64,000 bases of DNA from Myxococcota bacterium (GTDB lineage: Bacteria; Myxococcota_A; UBA796; UBA2385): the NCBI GenBank assembly GCA_023150805.1, contig JAKLKF010000024.1:1-64000 (forward strand), written 5' to 3'. Shown here piece after piece: positions 48,747-57,414 of this stretch. Every line of letters begins with the position of its first letter. Position 1 is the first letter of the stretch. The translations under genes and the position numbers were made by a program. The notes under the pieces were generated by a model that did not search any database, was not told the DNA's origin, and was given only the letters and a program-made list of their open reading frames with translations.

Positions 48747-48775
48747 TGTCGACGTGCGTCGAATTTGACGTGCGT
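48736..48775. promoter_or_regulatory. Repeated operator-like sites (one inverted, two direct copies of GACGTGCGT)
   Basis: ACGCACGTC-aatgtc-GACGTGCGT-cgaattt-GACGTGCGT. Confidence 0.7.
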
Positions 48776-48780
48776 CACGT

Positions 48781-48809
48781 TTGACTTTCTTTGGAGGCGG
48801 CGCTACACC
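48781..48809 (+). promoter_or_regulatory. Sigma70-like promoter of the dual AAA ATPase operon
   Basis: TTGACT - 17 nt - TACACC, 5 nt before ATG 48815. Confidence 0.6.
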
Positions 48810-48814
48810 GGGAC

Positions 48815-49948
48815 ATGTCTGGAGCGCCCATGATCGCCGACTCCCCTGTCCCCCGCCTGGACATCCTCCGTCAGCTCAAGGACCGCTTGCAGCGCGGCAG
48901 CGTGGTGCTCCATGGCCCCCGGCGCTTCGGCAAGAGCACCCTGGTGGGCCAGCTCGTGCAGGCCAGCCCACCGTCGATGTCGGTGCTGGCCCTCGACCTG
49001 GAGGGCATGCATCGAGACCCCGTCGACGAGCTGGCCCGCGCCCTGCGGACCGAGCTCCCCAGGTCCACCTGGGCCCGGGCCCTCGACCTGGGCCGCAGGT
49101 TCGATTCCCTGGAAGCAGCCGGCTTCGGCCTCTCGTTGAAACAGGGCGAGGTGCCGGCACCGTGGAGTCGCGTCGAGCAGCTCCTCCGAGACGCGGTGGC
49201 CGCGCTCGGCGAGAAGACGCTCGTGGTCGCGCTGGACGAAGTGCCCTGGTGGTTGGACGCGGTCAGGTCGACGCAGGGCGCCCCGGCTGCCCGGGCAGCG
49301 CTGGCCCAGCTCCGGCGCCTGCGCCAGCACCCCCAGCTTCGATCCCGCCTGCGAATGATCCTGACGGGCTCCATGGGGCTCTCGGGCCTCGCGGGAGAGC
49401 TGGGCGCCTCGGCCGAGCTCAATGACCTGGACGTGCTGGAGATGCCACCGATGGACCCTGAGGAGGGCCGCACACTGTTCGAAGTAGAGCTGCGGGCGGA
49501 CCAGAGGTGTGACCCGGAGGTCGCGGGGTACGCGGTCGCGATGGCAGGCGGCAGTCCGCATTGGATCAAGCTGCTGGCAGTGGAGTGTGGCGAGGCCCCC
49601 GCTCCCGATGTCGCCGCGGTGGATCGGGCCGTCGACCGCCTGCTCCAGCCTGCGCTGCGTCATCTCTTCGCCGACGAGGGCATGGAGCACTTCCGTCGGC
49701 GGCATCCCGCTCGGCTGGCCGTACTCCAGGCGATGTTGTCGGCGGTGGACGGCGCCGACCGTGGGGTCCCCCGCCAGGCGGCCTTCAACGCCGCCGTCCT
49801 CACGGACCCCGACCTTCGACAGACTGACGCGCGGGACTGCCTGTTCCTGCTCTACGACGCCTTTCTGCTCCGCGAGGACGGCCCCGAGGCCGTCGCCTGG
49901 GTCAACCCGATCTTCCGCCGCTGGTGGCGGCGCTACGGTGTCGCATGA
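48815..49948 (+). CDS. AAA/archaeal-ATPase-like P-loop ATPase
   Basis: VVLHGPRRFGKSTLVGQLV Walker A; TLVVALDEVPWWL Walker B; MILTGSMG sensor-like; PHWIKLLA. Confidence 0.86.
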   Translation: MSGAPMIADSPVPRLDILRQLKDRLQRGSVVLHGPRRFGKSTLVGQLVQASPPSMSVLALDLEGMHRDPVDELARALRTELPRSTWARALDLGRRFDSLEAAGFGLSLKQGEVPAPWSRVEQLLRDAVAALGEKTLVVALDEVPWWLDAVRSTQGAPAARAALAQLRRLRQHPQLRSRLRMILTGSMGLSGLAGELGASAELNDLDVLEMPPMDPEEGRTLFEVELRADQRCDPEVAGYAVAMAGGSPHWIKLLAVECGEAPAPDVAAVDRAVDRLLQPALRHLFADEGMEHFRRRHPARLAVLQAMLSAVDGADRGVPRQAAFNAAVLTDPDLRQTDARDCLFLLYDAFLLREDGPEAVAWVNPIFRRWWRRYGVA

Positions 49949-52248
49949 GCCCTCCCGATCCCGGCTCGCGGCCCGACCTGCTCGCGCTCGAGGCTCATGC
50001 CTTCGGTGACGTCGATGCGCTCCGCGACCCCGCGCAGCGGCCACCGCCGGCCCGACAGTACACCCCGGGGTCCGAGCCGCCGGCTGTGCTGGAGGCCCGC
50101 ACGGTCGGCCGCGACGAGGTCATCCGGGCGATGGACGAGGGCATCGCCCGCCTCCTCCGCGGTGAATCCCCGCACCACCTCTACCTGTTCGGACCCCGAG
50201 GCGTAGGGAAGTCCCACCTGCTGGCCCTGGGGCGGTCCCACGCGCAGCTCGCTGAGCCCCGTGGCCAGCTCCGGGTGCGGGTCATCCCAGAGGACATGGT
50301 CTCTCCTGCCCATGCGGAGGAACTCTGGGCTCGCATGGTCCCCGTGCACGATCTCCCGCCATGGATGCTCTGGGAGAGGACAGCCGAGGTCGAGGTGTCC
50401 ACGCCGACGGTCATCCTCCTCGATGGCCTCGACAAGCACCTGGGCGCGCTCTCCCCCGCGGAGCGCAAGGCGCTGCGGGCCCTCCTCCAGGCCCACCCGC
50501 GGGTCTGGATCGTCGGCGCGGGTGCCCGCCTCTCGTCCGTGTTCATCGAGCAGGACGAGGCCTTCTACGGTGGCTTTCGGGCCGTTCCCGTCGGCGGCCT
50601 GGCTGACGCGGACGCCGCGACCCTGCTCGAGCGACTGGTGGGAGACGATGCTCTCGCCCACCCCCGCTGGCAGGCACGCCGGGACGCGCTGGTGACCCTG
50701 GCCGGCGGGAATCCGCGCGCCCTGGTCGCCCTGGCCCAGGCCGTCGGCTCCGCGCCCGGCGAACTGGTGGCCACGCGCCTGCTCTCCGCGGTCGACGAGT
50801 TCACGCCGCACTACCAATTGCGCATGCGCGACCTGGCTCCGAATGAACAGCGCCTGATCGACCTGCTCACCACCTCGCCGCGCCTGCTTGGACCCTCCGA
50901 GGTCGCCTCCATCCTGGGCGGGGTTCCCGCGACCTGGTCCACGGCGGCCAACCGCCTGTCCGACGACGGAGTGTTGACGATCCAGCAGGAAGGCAAGTTC
51001 GCCCGCTACCGCATCACCGAGCCCTTGTTCCGCTACTGGCTCGAGTTCCGGACCGCTACGCCCGAGCGCACCCGCATCGCATGGCTGAGCCAGCTCCTCG
51101 AACGGGTCCTGGGGCCCGACGAGATGGTCTCCACCTGGCGCGAGAGCGACGACCCGGCCGTGCAGGACGCCGTCTTCTCGGCCATGCGGCGGAACCCGAG
51201 CGCGCGGCGCATTGCGTGGGCGGGCGCCCTGCCTGAACTGCAGGCCGCGGTGCGCGCGGGGGAGCCGACCGAGATCCAGCGGCACCTGGCCTCCGCGGTC
51301 AACCTCTGCCCGTCCGAGGTGGACGCCTGGGAATTGTTGGTGCTCCTCTCGCCCACGCCGAAGCTGGCGGCCCAGGTGGCTTCGGCCCTGGATGCCCACC
51401 GCTGTACCCACCTGGCGCAGCTCGCGCGCGCGCTGGCCGGCCAGGCAACGCCGCGGTCCGTCCTGAGTGCGCTGCTGACTGAGGGCCGAGGCGAGCTGGA
51501 ACGAATCGGCGTGTTTCAGCGGAACGTGGCCCTGGACCAGGCGCGCGTGCTCGATCAGGTCTTCACAGGCGCGGTCCTGCGCATCGATCCCCGCGGCCAG
51601 CCCTGGCGCCTGCGGCCGCATGAACGGACAGCGCTCGCCGCGGTTCCGTGGCTCCGCAGCCGCTTCTACCGACACGGCCGCCGGACGACCCACCCCCCGC
51701 TGTTGGACGAAGCCAACCTGCTCGCCGCGGCCCTGCACGGCGACGACGCCGACCTGCCCGACCTGCTGTGGACCGCCATGGTCCGGCGGCACCTTCGACT
51801 GGCGAATCGCATCGTCGAGCTGCTGGATGCGTCCACCCACCCACGGCTGCCCTGGTGCCCCTGGCCCGGTCGCCTGCTGGCGCTCGACGCGCAGGTGCTG
51901 CTCCGCGTTGCGATGCGCGCGAAGGGCCGTGAGCCACTGTTGTGGGCCGCTGCCTTTGAAGGTGTCGATGAGGTCGCGTTCGGCCACTGGGTGGAGTCCC
52001 TGAGGGTCACACGGCCTCCGGCACCCCCGCCCCGCCAGGCCGGCAGCTTCGAGCTAGCCCTGGCCCGCGTGGCCCGAGGCACGCCCGACCGCTACCTCGG
52101 ACTGCGCGCCGCGCTCGGCGATCTCTGGGCGCCGGTGTTCATCGGGGTCGACATCCTCGTCGCGCAGCTCGCCCAGGCTGAGAAGGGCCCGCTCCATCCC
52201 GAGCTCGCGCGCGTCGACCAGGCGCTTCGCTCGACCGACCGTCTGTAG
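49945..52248 (+). CDS. AAA/STAND-type ATPase with long C-terminal region
   Basis: LYLFGPRGVGKSHLLALG Walker A; PTVILLDGLDKHL Walker B; wHTH-like RLIDLLTTSPRLLGPSEVASILGG; ATGA overlap with 48815..49948. Confidence 0.86.
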   Translation: MSPPDPGSRPDLLALEAHAFGDVDALRDPAQRPPPARQYTPGSEPPAVLEARTVGRDEVIRAMDEGIARLLRGESPHHLYLFGPRGVGKSHLLALGRSHAQLAEPRGQLRVRVIPEDMVSPAHAEELWARMVPVHDLPPWMLWERTAEVEVSTPTVILLDGLDKHLGALSPAERKALRALLQAHPRVWIVGAGARLSSVFIEQDEAFYGGFRAVPVGGLADADAATLLERLVGDDALAHPRWQARRDALVTLAGGNPRALVALAQAVGSAPGELVATRLLSAVDEFTPHYQLRMRDLAPNEQRLIDLLTTSPRLLGPSEVASILGGVPATWSTAANRLSDDGVLTIQQEGKFARYRITEPLFRYWLEFRTATPERTRIAWLSQLLERVLGPDEMVSTWRESDDPAVQDAVFSAMRRNPSARRIAWAGALPELQAAVRAGEPTEIQRHLASAVNLCPSEVDAWELLVLLSPTPKLAAQVASALDAHRCTHLAQLARALAGQATPRSVLSALLTEGRGELERIGVFQRNVALDQARVLDQVFTGAVLRIDPRGQPWRLRPHERTALAAVPWLRSRFYRHGRRTTHPPLLDEANLLAAALHGDDADLPDLLWTAMVRRHLRLANRIVELLDASTHPRLPWCPWPGRLLALDAQVLLRVAMRAKGREPLLWAAAFEGVDEVAFGHWVESLRVTRPPAPPPRQAGSFELALARVARGTPDRYLGLRAALGDLWAPVFIGVDILVAQLAQAEKGPLHPELARVDQALRSTDRL

Positions 52249-52280
52249 GAGACACCTGGCGGTACGTCCCCGTGGTTCTC

Positions 52281-52412
52281 CAGGTCGACGCCGGCCATGG
52301 GCGGGTCGGCAAGCTCCAAGTGCCCATCTCATCCCCGAGCAGATCGCCCGCACGGTCGTCCACGAGGTTCAGGCGCGGCTGGGTCGATCGGCGGCCCGAG
52401 GGCGGGGTGGGC
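52281..52412 (+). pseudogene. Decayed, internally deleted duplicate of the 3' part of the 42546..44216 gene
   Basis: Three collinear blocks matching 43401-43448, about 43522-43566 and about 44011-44043, then a 14-bp identical agggcggggtgggc (44215-44228 = 52399-52412). Confidence 0.8.
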
Positions 52413-52426
52413 TACCCTGGAGGCGC

Positions 52427-53530
52427 ATGCACGACCCCATCCGCCGCGTCGCCTTCCACGGCTTCCGCTCCTTCCAGCACGCCACCGTCGAGCTGCGCGA
52501 CCTCAACGTGCTGATCGGCGTGAACGGTGCCGGCAAGTCCAACTTCATCGACGGCCTGATGCTGCTCCGCGACATCGCGGCCGGACGATTCCAGGAGTTC
52601 GTGGCGCAGCGCGTCGGGGCGCACCGAATCCTCCACCGCGGGCGTGTTGCCCCGGGCATGGGGGTCGAAGTTCGCAGCGACCGCGTGGACTACGTCGCGC
52701 AGCTCGGCGCCAGCGAGGTGGACCGGCTGTTCTTCCTGTCGGAGGGCTTCACCACCCCACCTGGGCGGGAGGGGCTTGCCCTGCACCACGACCCGCAGAG
52801 CGCGTTCAGCCGGCCCGGCCAGCGCGAGTCCGCGCTGGTCCACTACCAGGGGGTCGGCGCGGATGAGGTCGAGGCCTTCGCCGCACGCCTGCGAGGCATC
52901 CAGCGTTGGCACTTCGTGGACACGCGCGCACTGGGGGTCCTGCGCCAGGCGGCCGACCTCCACGACAACCGGGGCCTGGACCCGCATGGTGGCAACCTGG
53001 CTGCGTGGCTCTACCTGCTGAGGTCGCAACATCGGGGCGCCTTCGCGCAGGTGCAAGGTACATTGCGGCTGGTCGCGCCCTTCATCGCGGAGCTCGTGGT
53101 CGAGCCGCAGGCCCTGAATCCCCACAGCGTCGTCGTCCAGTGGCGCCAGGTCGGTCTGGAGGGCCTGTTCGACGTCGGACACCTCTCGGACGGCACCCTT
53201 CGGTTCCTGGCCCTCGCCTCGGTGCTCCTGCAGCCCGAGCCCCCCTCTCTGATTGTGCTCGACGAGCCGGAGCTGGGCCTGCACCCGCACGCGCTGCACG
53301 TGCTGGTCGAGCTGCTCCAGGACGCCGCGCGGCGCACGCAGGTCATCGTGGCCACCCAGTCCCGGCAGATCGTGGACCTCGTCGCGGCGGAGGATGTCAT
53401 CATCGCCCAGCGAGAGGGCGCGGGCACGACGCTGCGTCGGTTGGACACGGAGGGGCTGCGCCCCTGGCTGGACGAGTACAGCCAGGGCGAGCTGTGGGAG
53501 ATGAACGTGCTGAGCGGTGTGGGGGGGTAG
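52427..53530 (+). CDS. AAA_21/OLD-RecF-like ATPase
   Basis: GFRSFQHATVELRDLNVLIGVNGAGKSNFIDGL; LSDGTLRFLALASVLL signature; LIVLDEPELGLHPHAL Walker B; VIVATQS. Confidence 0.9.
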   Translation: MHDPIRRVAFHGFRSFQHATVELRDLNVLIGVNGAGKSNFIDGLMLLRDIAAGRFQEFVAQRVGAHRILHRGRVAPGMGVEVRSDRVDYVAQLGASEVDRLFFLSEGFTTPPGREGLALHHDPQSAFSRPGQRESALVHYQGVGADEVEAFAARLRGIQRWHFVDTRALGVLRQAADLHDNRGLDPHGGNLAAWLYLLRSQHRGAFAQVQGTLRLVAPFIAELVVEPQALNPHSVVVQWRQVGLEGLFDVGHLSDGTLRFLALASVLLQPEPPSLIVLDEPELGLHPHALHVLVELLQDAARRTQVIVATQSRQIVDLVAAEDVIIAQREGAGTTLRRLDTEGLRPWLDEYSQGELWEMNVLSGVGG

Positions 53531-53587
53531 TCGTGCATTGCGGCGCCTTGGCCGCCTTCGGCCCTTCCAACCGCCCCTGACGCCTCC

Positions 53588-54406
53588 CTACGCCTGCGGC
53601 ACCGCGACCTGCGGGTCGCCCGCGGCGCCGACCTGGCGGATCTCCGCGATGAAGCGCTCGCGGGCGCCGTCATCGTCGGTGTCCACCACCTCGTGGGCGA
53701 AGGGCGCCAGCGTCTGCCGCGCCTCGTCCCGCTGATCGGGGTGTCCACCTGCCGTCACGTAGGCGATCAGCCGACCTTGCCGGCCGTTCTCGGCCCGCTC
53801 GACCGCGTACCGGTAGGCGCCGATGCGCTGGGCGATCTCCTTGAGGTCGGCATCGAAGCGCGGACGCGACGGCACCACCGGCTCCATGAGCAGCACCTGG
53901 TCGCCGCCCGGCACCCAGTGGCTCAGCTCAGGCAGGCCGGCAGCGTGCCGCCCCAACCAGCCCGCTCCGTCGGTACCCGGTCGGAAGGTCTTGCGGACGA
54001 AGCGCTCCACGCGCCAGGTCTCGAAGAACCGGTAGCCCAGGCTGGCACGCTGGGCGCTTCGTGGCTCCGCCACCCGCCGCTGTGGTGACCGAGCGGGGTT
54101 CAGTAGCGCCTCCACCCAGCCGAATGGGTCGAGCACGGCATCGGGGACCATGACCACCTCGCCCAGGCTGGCGTAGGGGCCGAAGGCAGGGGGCAGGGCC
54201 TCGACGCTGCCGATCCCGTCGAGGCGGGCGTGCAGGCGCTGGACGGCGAGCTGGAGCCCGCGATCGCCGAGACAGGCCAGGGGGAGGTGGTGGACCTTCG
54301 CGACGCGCACCTGGCCGTTGCGGCCCACGACCACCGCACCCAGCGGCATGCGGGCGCCGGTGAACGGGTCCGGCGTGATGTGCACGAGGCGGTAGCTGGC
54401 GATCAC
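53588..54406 (-). CDS. Hypothetical protein (possibly DUF3037-like)
   Basis: MIASYRLVHITPDPFTGARMPLGAVVVGRNGQVRVAKV; family call tentative; GTG start. Confidence 0.6.
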   Translation of the reverse strand: MIASYRLVHITPDPFTGARMPLGAVVVGRNGQVRVAKVHHLPLACLGDRGLQLAVQRLHARLDGIGSVEALPPAFGPYASLGEVVMVPDAVLDPFGWVEALLNPARSPQRRVAEPRSAQRASLGYRFFETWRVERFVRKTFRPGTDGAGWLGRHAAGLPELSHWVPGGDQVLLMEPVVPSRPRFDADLKEIAQRIGAYRYAVERAENGRQGRLIAYVTAGGHPDQRDEARQTLAPFAHEVVDTDDDGARERFIAEIRQVGAAGDPQVAVPQA

Positions 54407-54581
54407 CGATGGCCTCCGAGGGCTTCAAGATGGCGGGCGAGGTGGGCGACCTCGTGGGGCACGTACTCCACCGCCCCCCGCAGGGCCCGCCCCTCCCTGC
54501 CCCCCCTCCCCTGGGCTACCCTGCCCGCTCGCCCCCCCTCCCCGCTCCTGCCCCCTCCCCCCCCCTCGCCCGGGCTGTCCG

Positions 54582-55193
54582 GTGGCCGACGCCGCGCGCC
54601 GCGCCGACATCGCCGCCGCCCTCGCCGACCCGCTGGTGCAGCAGGGCAGGCTGGAGGCCCTGGTCGCCGAGCTGCTGCGCGCGGGCAAGGCGCCGGTGCT
54701 GGCGGCGGGCCTGGTGCCGCTGGCCGAGCTGGGGGTGGTGCGCGTGGGCCTGTTCGGCGAGGCCGGCGGGGTGGCGGCCCCCGGCTTCGAGGGCTGGCTG
54801 CCGACGGCCGTGGTCGACGAGGTGCGGGCGCGGCACGCGGGGCTGGTGGCCGGGTGCTGGGACGGGGGCCTGGAGGCCGGCTGGAGCCTGGCCTGGACCG
54901 ACGCGGCGGCCGAGGGGCTGGTCGCGTGGACGGCCCAGGGGGGGCGGCTGCGGCTGGCCGACGGGGTGGTGGACCTGCTGGACGACGGCCGCTGGACGGT
55001 GATCCCGGCGGAGCGGGTGGGGCGGGTGTCGCTCCAGGGCCTGCCCGAGCAGCGGGCGCTGCTGCGCCTGCACACGACGGACGGCCGCTTCGTGGCGCTG
55101 CGGGCGGGGCGGGCGCTGGGGGCGGGCCTGCTGGTGGAGCGCCTGGCGCGGGCGCTGGGGGTCGAGGCGGGGGGCAGCCGGTGGGACCGCTGA
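54582..55193 (+). CDS. Hypothetical protein
   Basis: Complete ORF with coding-like composition; GTG start. Confidence 0.66.
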   Translation: MADAARRADIAAALADPLVQQGRLEALVAELLRAGKAPVLAAGLVPLAELGVVRVGLFGEAGGVAAPGFEGWLPTAVVDEVRARHAGLVAGCWDGGLEAGWSLAWTDAAAEGLVAWTAQGGRLRLADGVVDLLDDGRWTVIPAERVGRVSLQGLPEQRALLRLHTTDGRFVALRAGRALGAGLLVERLARALGVEAGGSRWDR

Positions 55194-55290
55194 GGCCGGG
55201 GGCGACGGGGCCCGCGACGGCAGGTCGCGAGGGCGGCGGCCGCGCCCGCCCAGGGTGTTACCGCTGTGCGCGACTCCCGGACCCAGGACC

Positions 55291-56238
55291 ATGAAGCTCC
55301 AGCCCATCCTCGATCGCCGCGTGGTCCTGGTCTCGGGCAAGGGAGGGGTGGGCCGCACCACGGTCACCGCCGCGCTGGCGCGGGCCGCGGCCGCCGCCGG
55401 CAAGCGCGTGCTGGTCGCCGAGATCGAGGAGCCGGCGACCCAGGCCCAGTCGACCCTGGCGCGCATGTTCGGCCGCGAGGTGCTGCCGGTGCGGCCGACC
55501 CTGGTGGCGCCGGGGGTGCACGGCTGCATGCTGGCCACCGAGGAAGGCACCGAGCAGTTCCTGGGCGACGTCTTCCGGGTGCAGACCCTGGCGCGCCTGG
55601 CCCTGCGCAACGCGGCCCTGCGGCGGCTGCTGCACGCCGGGCCCAGCTTCCACGAGATGGGCATCTTCTACCAGCTGCTGCACCTGGTCCGGCAGGAGCT
55701 GCCCGACGGCCGGCCGCGCTGGGACTTCCTGGTGCTGGACATGCCGGCGACGGGCCACACGCTGGCGCTGACGGCCCTGCCCGACATCCTGCTGCGCCTG
55801 GTGCGCCGCGGGCCCATCGCCGCCGCCCTGCGCGAGGGCCAGGGCTGGCTGAACGACGCCCGCACCGGCTGCGCCGTCGTCGTCACCATCCCCGAGCCCC
55901 TGCCGGTGACCGAGTCGCTGGAGCTGGTCGAGGGCCTGCAGGCCACCCGGATGCACGTGGCCGCGATGGTGGTGAACAAGGTGCCCGAGGACCCCTTCTC
56001 GGCCGAGGAGCGGGCCGCCCTGGACGAGCTGCTGCCCCCGGGCCCGCTCTACGGCAAGGAGGAGCTGGCCCGCCTGGAGCGCACCCGCGTCTCGCTGGAA
56101 CGCCTGCGGGGCGCGGCCCGCGCGCCGGTGCTGGCCGTGCCGCAGTTCTTGGCCGACGGCCAGGGCGCGGTCGAGGCCATGACCGCCTGGTTCCAGGCCG
56201 AGGAGGGCCTGGGCCTGTCGGGTGGAGGGGCGAGATGA
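55291..56238 (+). CDS. ArsA/Get3-like P-loop ATPase A
   Basis: VVLVSGKGGVGRTTVTAALA deviant Walker A; DFLVLDMPATGHTLAL. Confidence 0.9.
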   Translation: MKLQPILDRRVVLVSGKGGVGRTTVTAALARAAAAAGKRVLVAEIEEPATQAQSTLARMFGREVLPVRPTLVAPGVHGCMLATEEGTEQFLGDVFRVQTLARLALRNAALRRLLHAGPSFHEMGIFYQLLHLVRQELPDGRPRWDFLVLDMPATGHTLALTALPDILLRLVRRGPIAAALREGQGWLNDARTGCAVVVTIPEPLPVTESLELVEGLQATRMHVAAMVVNKVPEDPFSAEERAALDELLPPGPLYGKEELARLERTRVSLERLRGAARAPVLAVPQFLADGQGAVEAMTAWFQAEEGLGLSGGGAR

Positions 56239-57368
56239 GCCGCCTGGCCGCGCACATCCACGACAAGCGCATCGTCATCTGCTGCGGCGCCGGCGGCGTG
56301 GGCAAGACCACCACCTCGGCCGCCCTGGCCGTGGCCGCCGCCCAGGACGGGCGCCGCGTGCTGGTGCTGACCATCGACCCCAGCAAGCGGCTGGCCGAGG
56401 CGCTGGGGGTGACCAGCAACACGCCCGACCCGGTGCGCGTGCGGGCCGACCGCGAGGCCGACGCCGGCATCCAAGCGCCGGGCGCGCTCTCGGCCTGGAT
56501 GCTCGACCCCAAGCTGGTGAGCGACGCCACGGTGCGGCGGCTGGTCCGCGACCCCAAGAAGGCCCAGGAGCTGCTGAACAACCCGATCTACCAGCAGGTC
56601 ACGCAGATGATCGCCGGGATGCAGGAGTACACCGCGATGGAGGCCCTGCACGGCTTCGTCGAGCGCGGCGAGTACGACCTGGTCATCCTGGACACGCCGC
56701 CGGCCCGCAACGCGCTCAACTTCCTGGACGCCCCCCGGCGCCTGGGCGAGTTCCTGGACGGCCGCATCTTCCAGATGCTGCTGCCGGACCGCGAGGGCAA
56801 GGGCCCGCTGGGCGGCACCACCCGGATGATGGCCGCCAAGATCCTCTCGGGCGTCTTCGGCGACGAGTTCTACACCGACCTGCAGGTCTTCTTCTCGGCC
56901 TTCCACGGCATCTTCGCCCAGCTCAACGGCAACGCCCAGAAGATGCGGGTGCGCATGCAGCAGGACGACGTGGTCTTCCTGCTGGTCACCAGCCCCGTGC
57001 GCACGGCGCTGGACGACGCGCTGTACTTCGAGGACCGCATCCGCGAGCTGGACCTGCCCCTGGGCGGCCTGATCCTCAACCGCAGCCGGCACCTGGCCGA
57101 GGCCCGGCCCATGCCGGACAGCGGGCTGTTGCCCCCGCGCGCCACCGAGACCCACCGCGCGGCCCTGGCCCACCTGGTCGTCCTGGCCGAGCGCGAGCGC
57201 AAGCACGAGGCCGAGCACCGCGAGCTGCTGTCCACCCTGGTGCAGAACGCGCCCAAGGACATCGAGGTGCTGACCGTGCCCGAGTTCCCCGGGGGCATCG
57301 ACGACCTGCGCGGCCTGGGCGAGCTGGCGCGCTGGATGCTGGACGAGACGCACGCCCACAAGGCGTGA
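56235..57368 (+). CDS. ArsA/Get3-like P-loop ATPase B
   Basis: IVICCGAGGVGKTTTSAALA; LTIDPSKRLAEALG; YDLVILDTPPARNALNFLDAP; ATGA overlap. Confidence 0.93.
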   Translation: MSRLAAHIHDKRIVICCGAGGVGKTTTSAALAVAAAQDGRRVLVLTIDPSKRLAEALGVTSNTPDPVRVRADREADAGIQAPGALSAWMLDPKLVSDATVRRLVRDPKKAQELLNNPIYQQVTQMIAGMQEYTAMEALHGFVERGEYDLVILDTPPARNALNFLDAPRRLGEFLDGRIFQMLLPDREGKGPLGGTTRMMAAKILSGVFGDEFYTDLQVFFSAFHGIFAQLNGNAQKMRVRMQQDDVVFLLVTSPVRTALDDALYFEDRIRELDLPLGGLILNRSRHLAEARPMPDSGLLPPRATETHRAALAHLVVLAERERKHEAEHRELLSTLVQNAPKDIEVLTVPEFPGGIDDLRGLGELARWMLDETHAHKA

Positions 57369-57414
57369 CGATTCGGCGCTTCCTCGGCGCCAGCACCGGT
57401 GCTACCACCTGCGC

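Noticed and set aside
48791-48814. Upstream GTG/ATG-extended start of the first AAA ATPase (48791)
   Set aside because: The extension overlaps the predicted -10 box (48804-48809); ATG 48815 is preferred
44215-52412. Island as an intact integrative element or IS transposon
   Set aside because: No integrase, transposase, terminal inverted repeats or tRNA target recognised; only the decayed partial duplication supports mobility
53531-53580. Short ORF (GTG CAT TGC ... TGA, 15 codons) after the OLD-like ATPase as a toxin or leader
   Set aside because: Too short and without SD or conservation evidence; indistinguishable from chance
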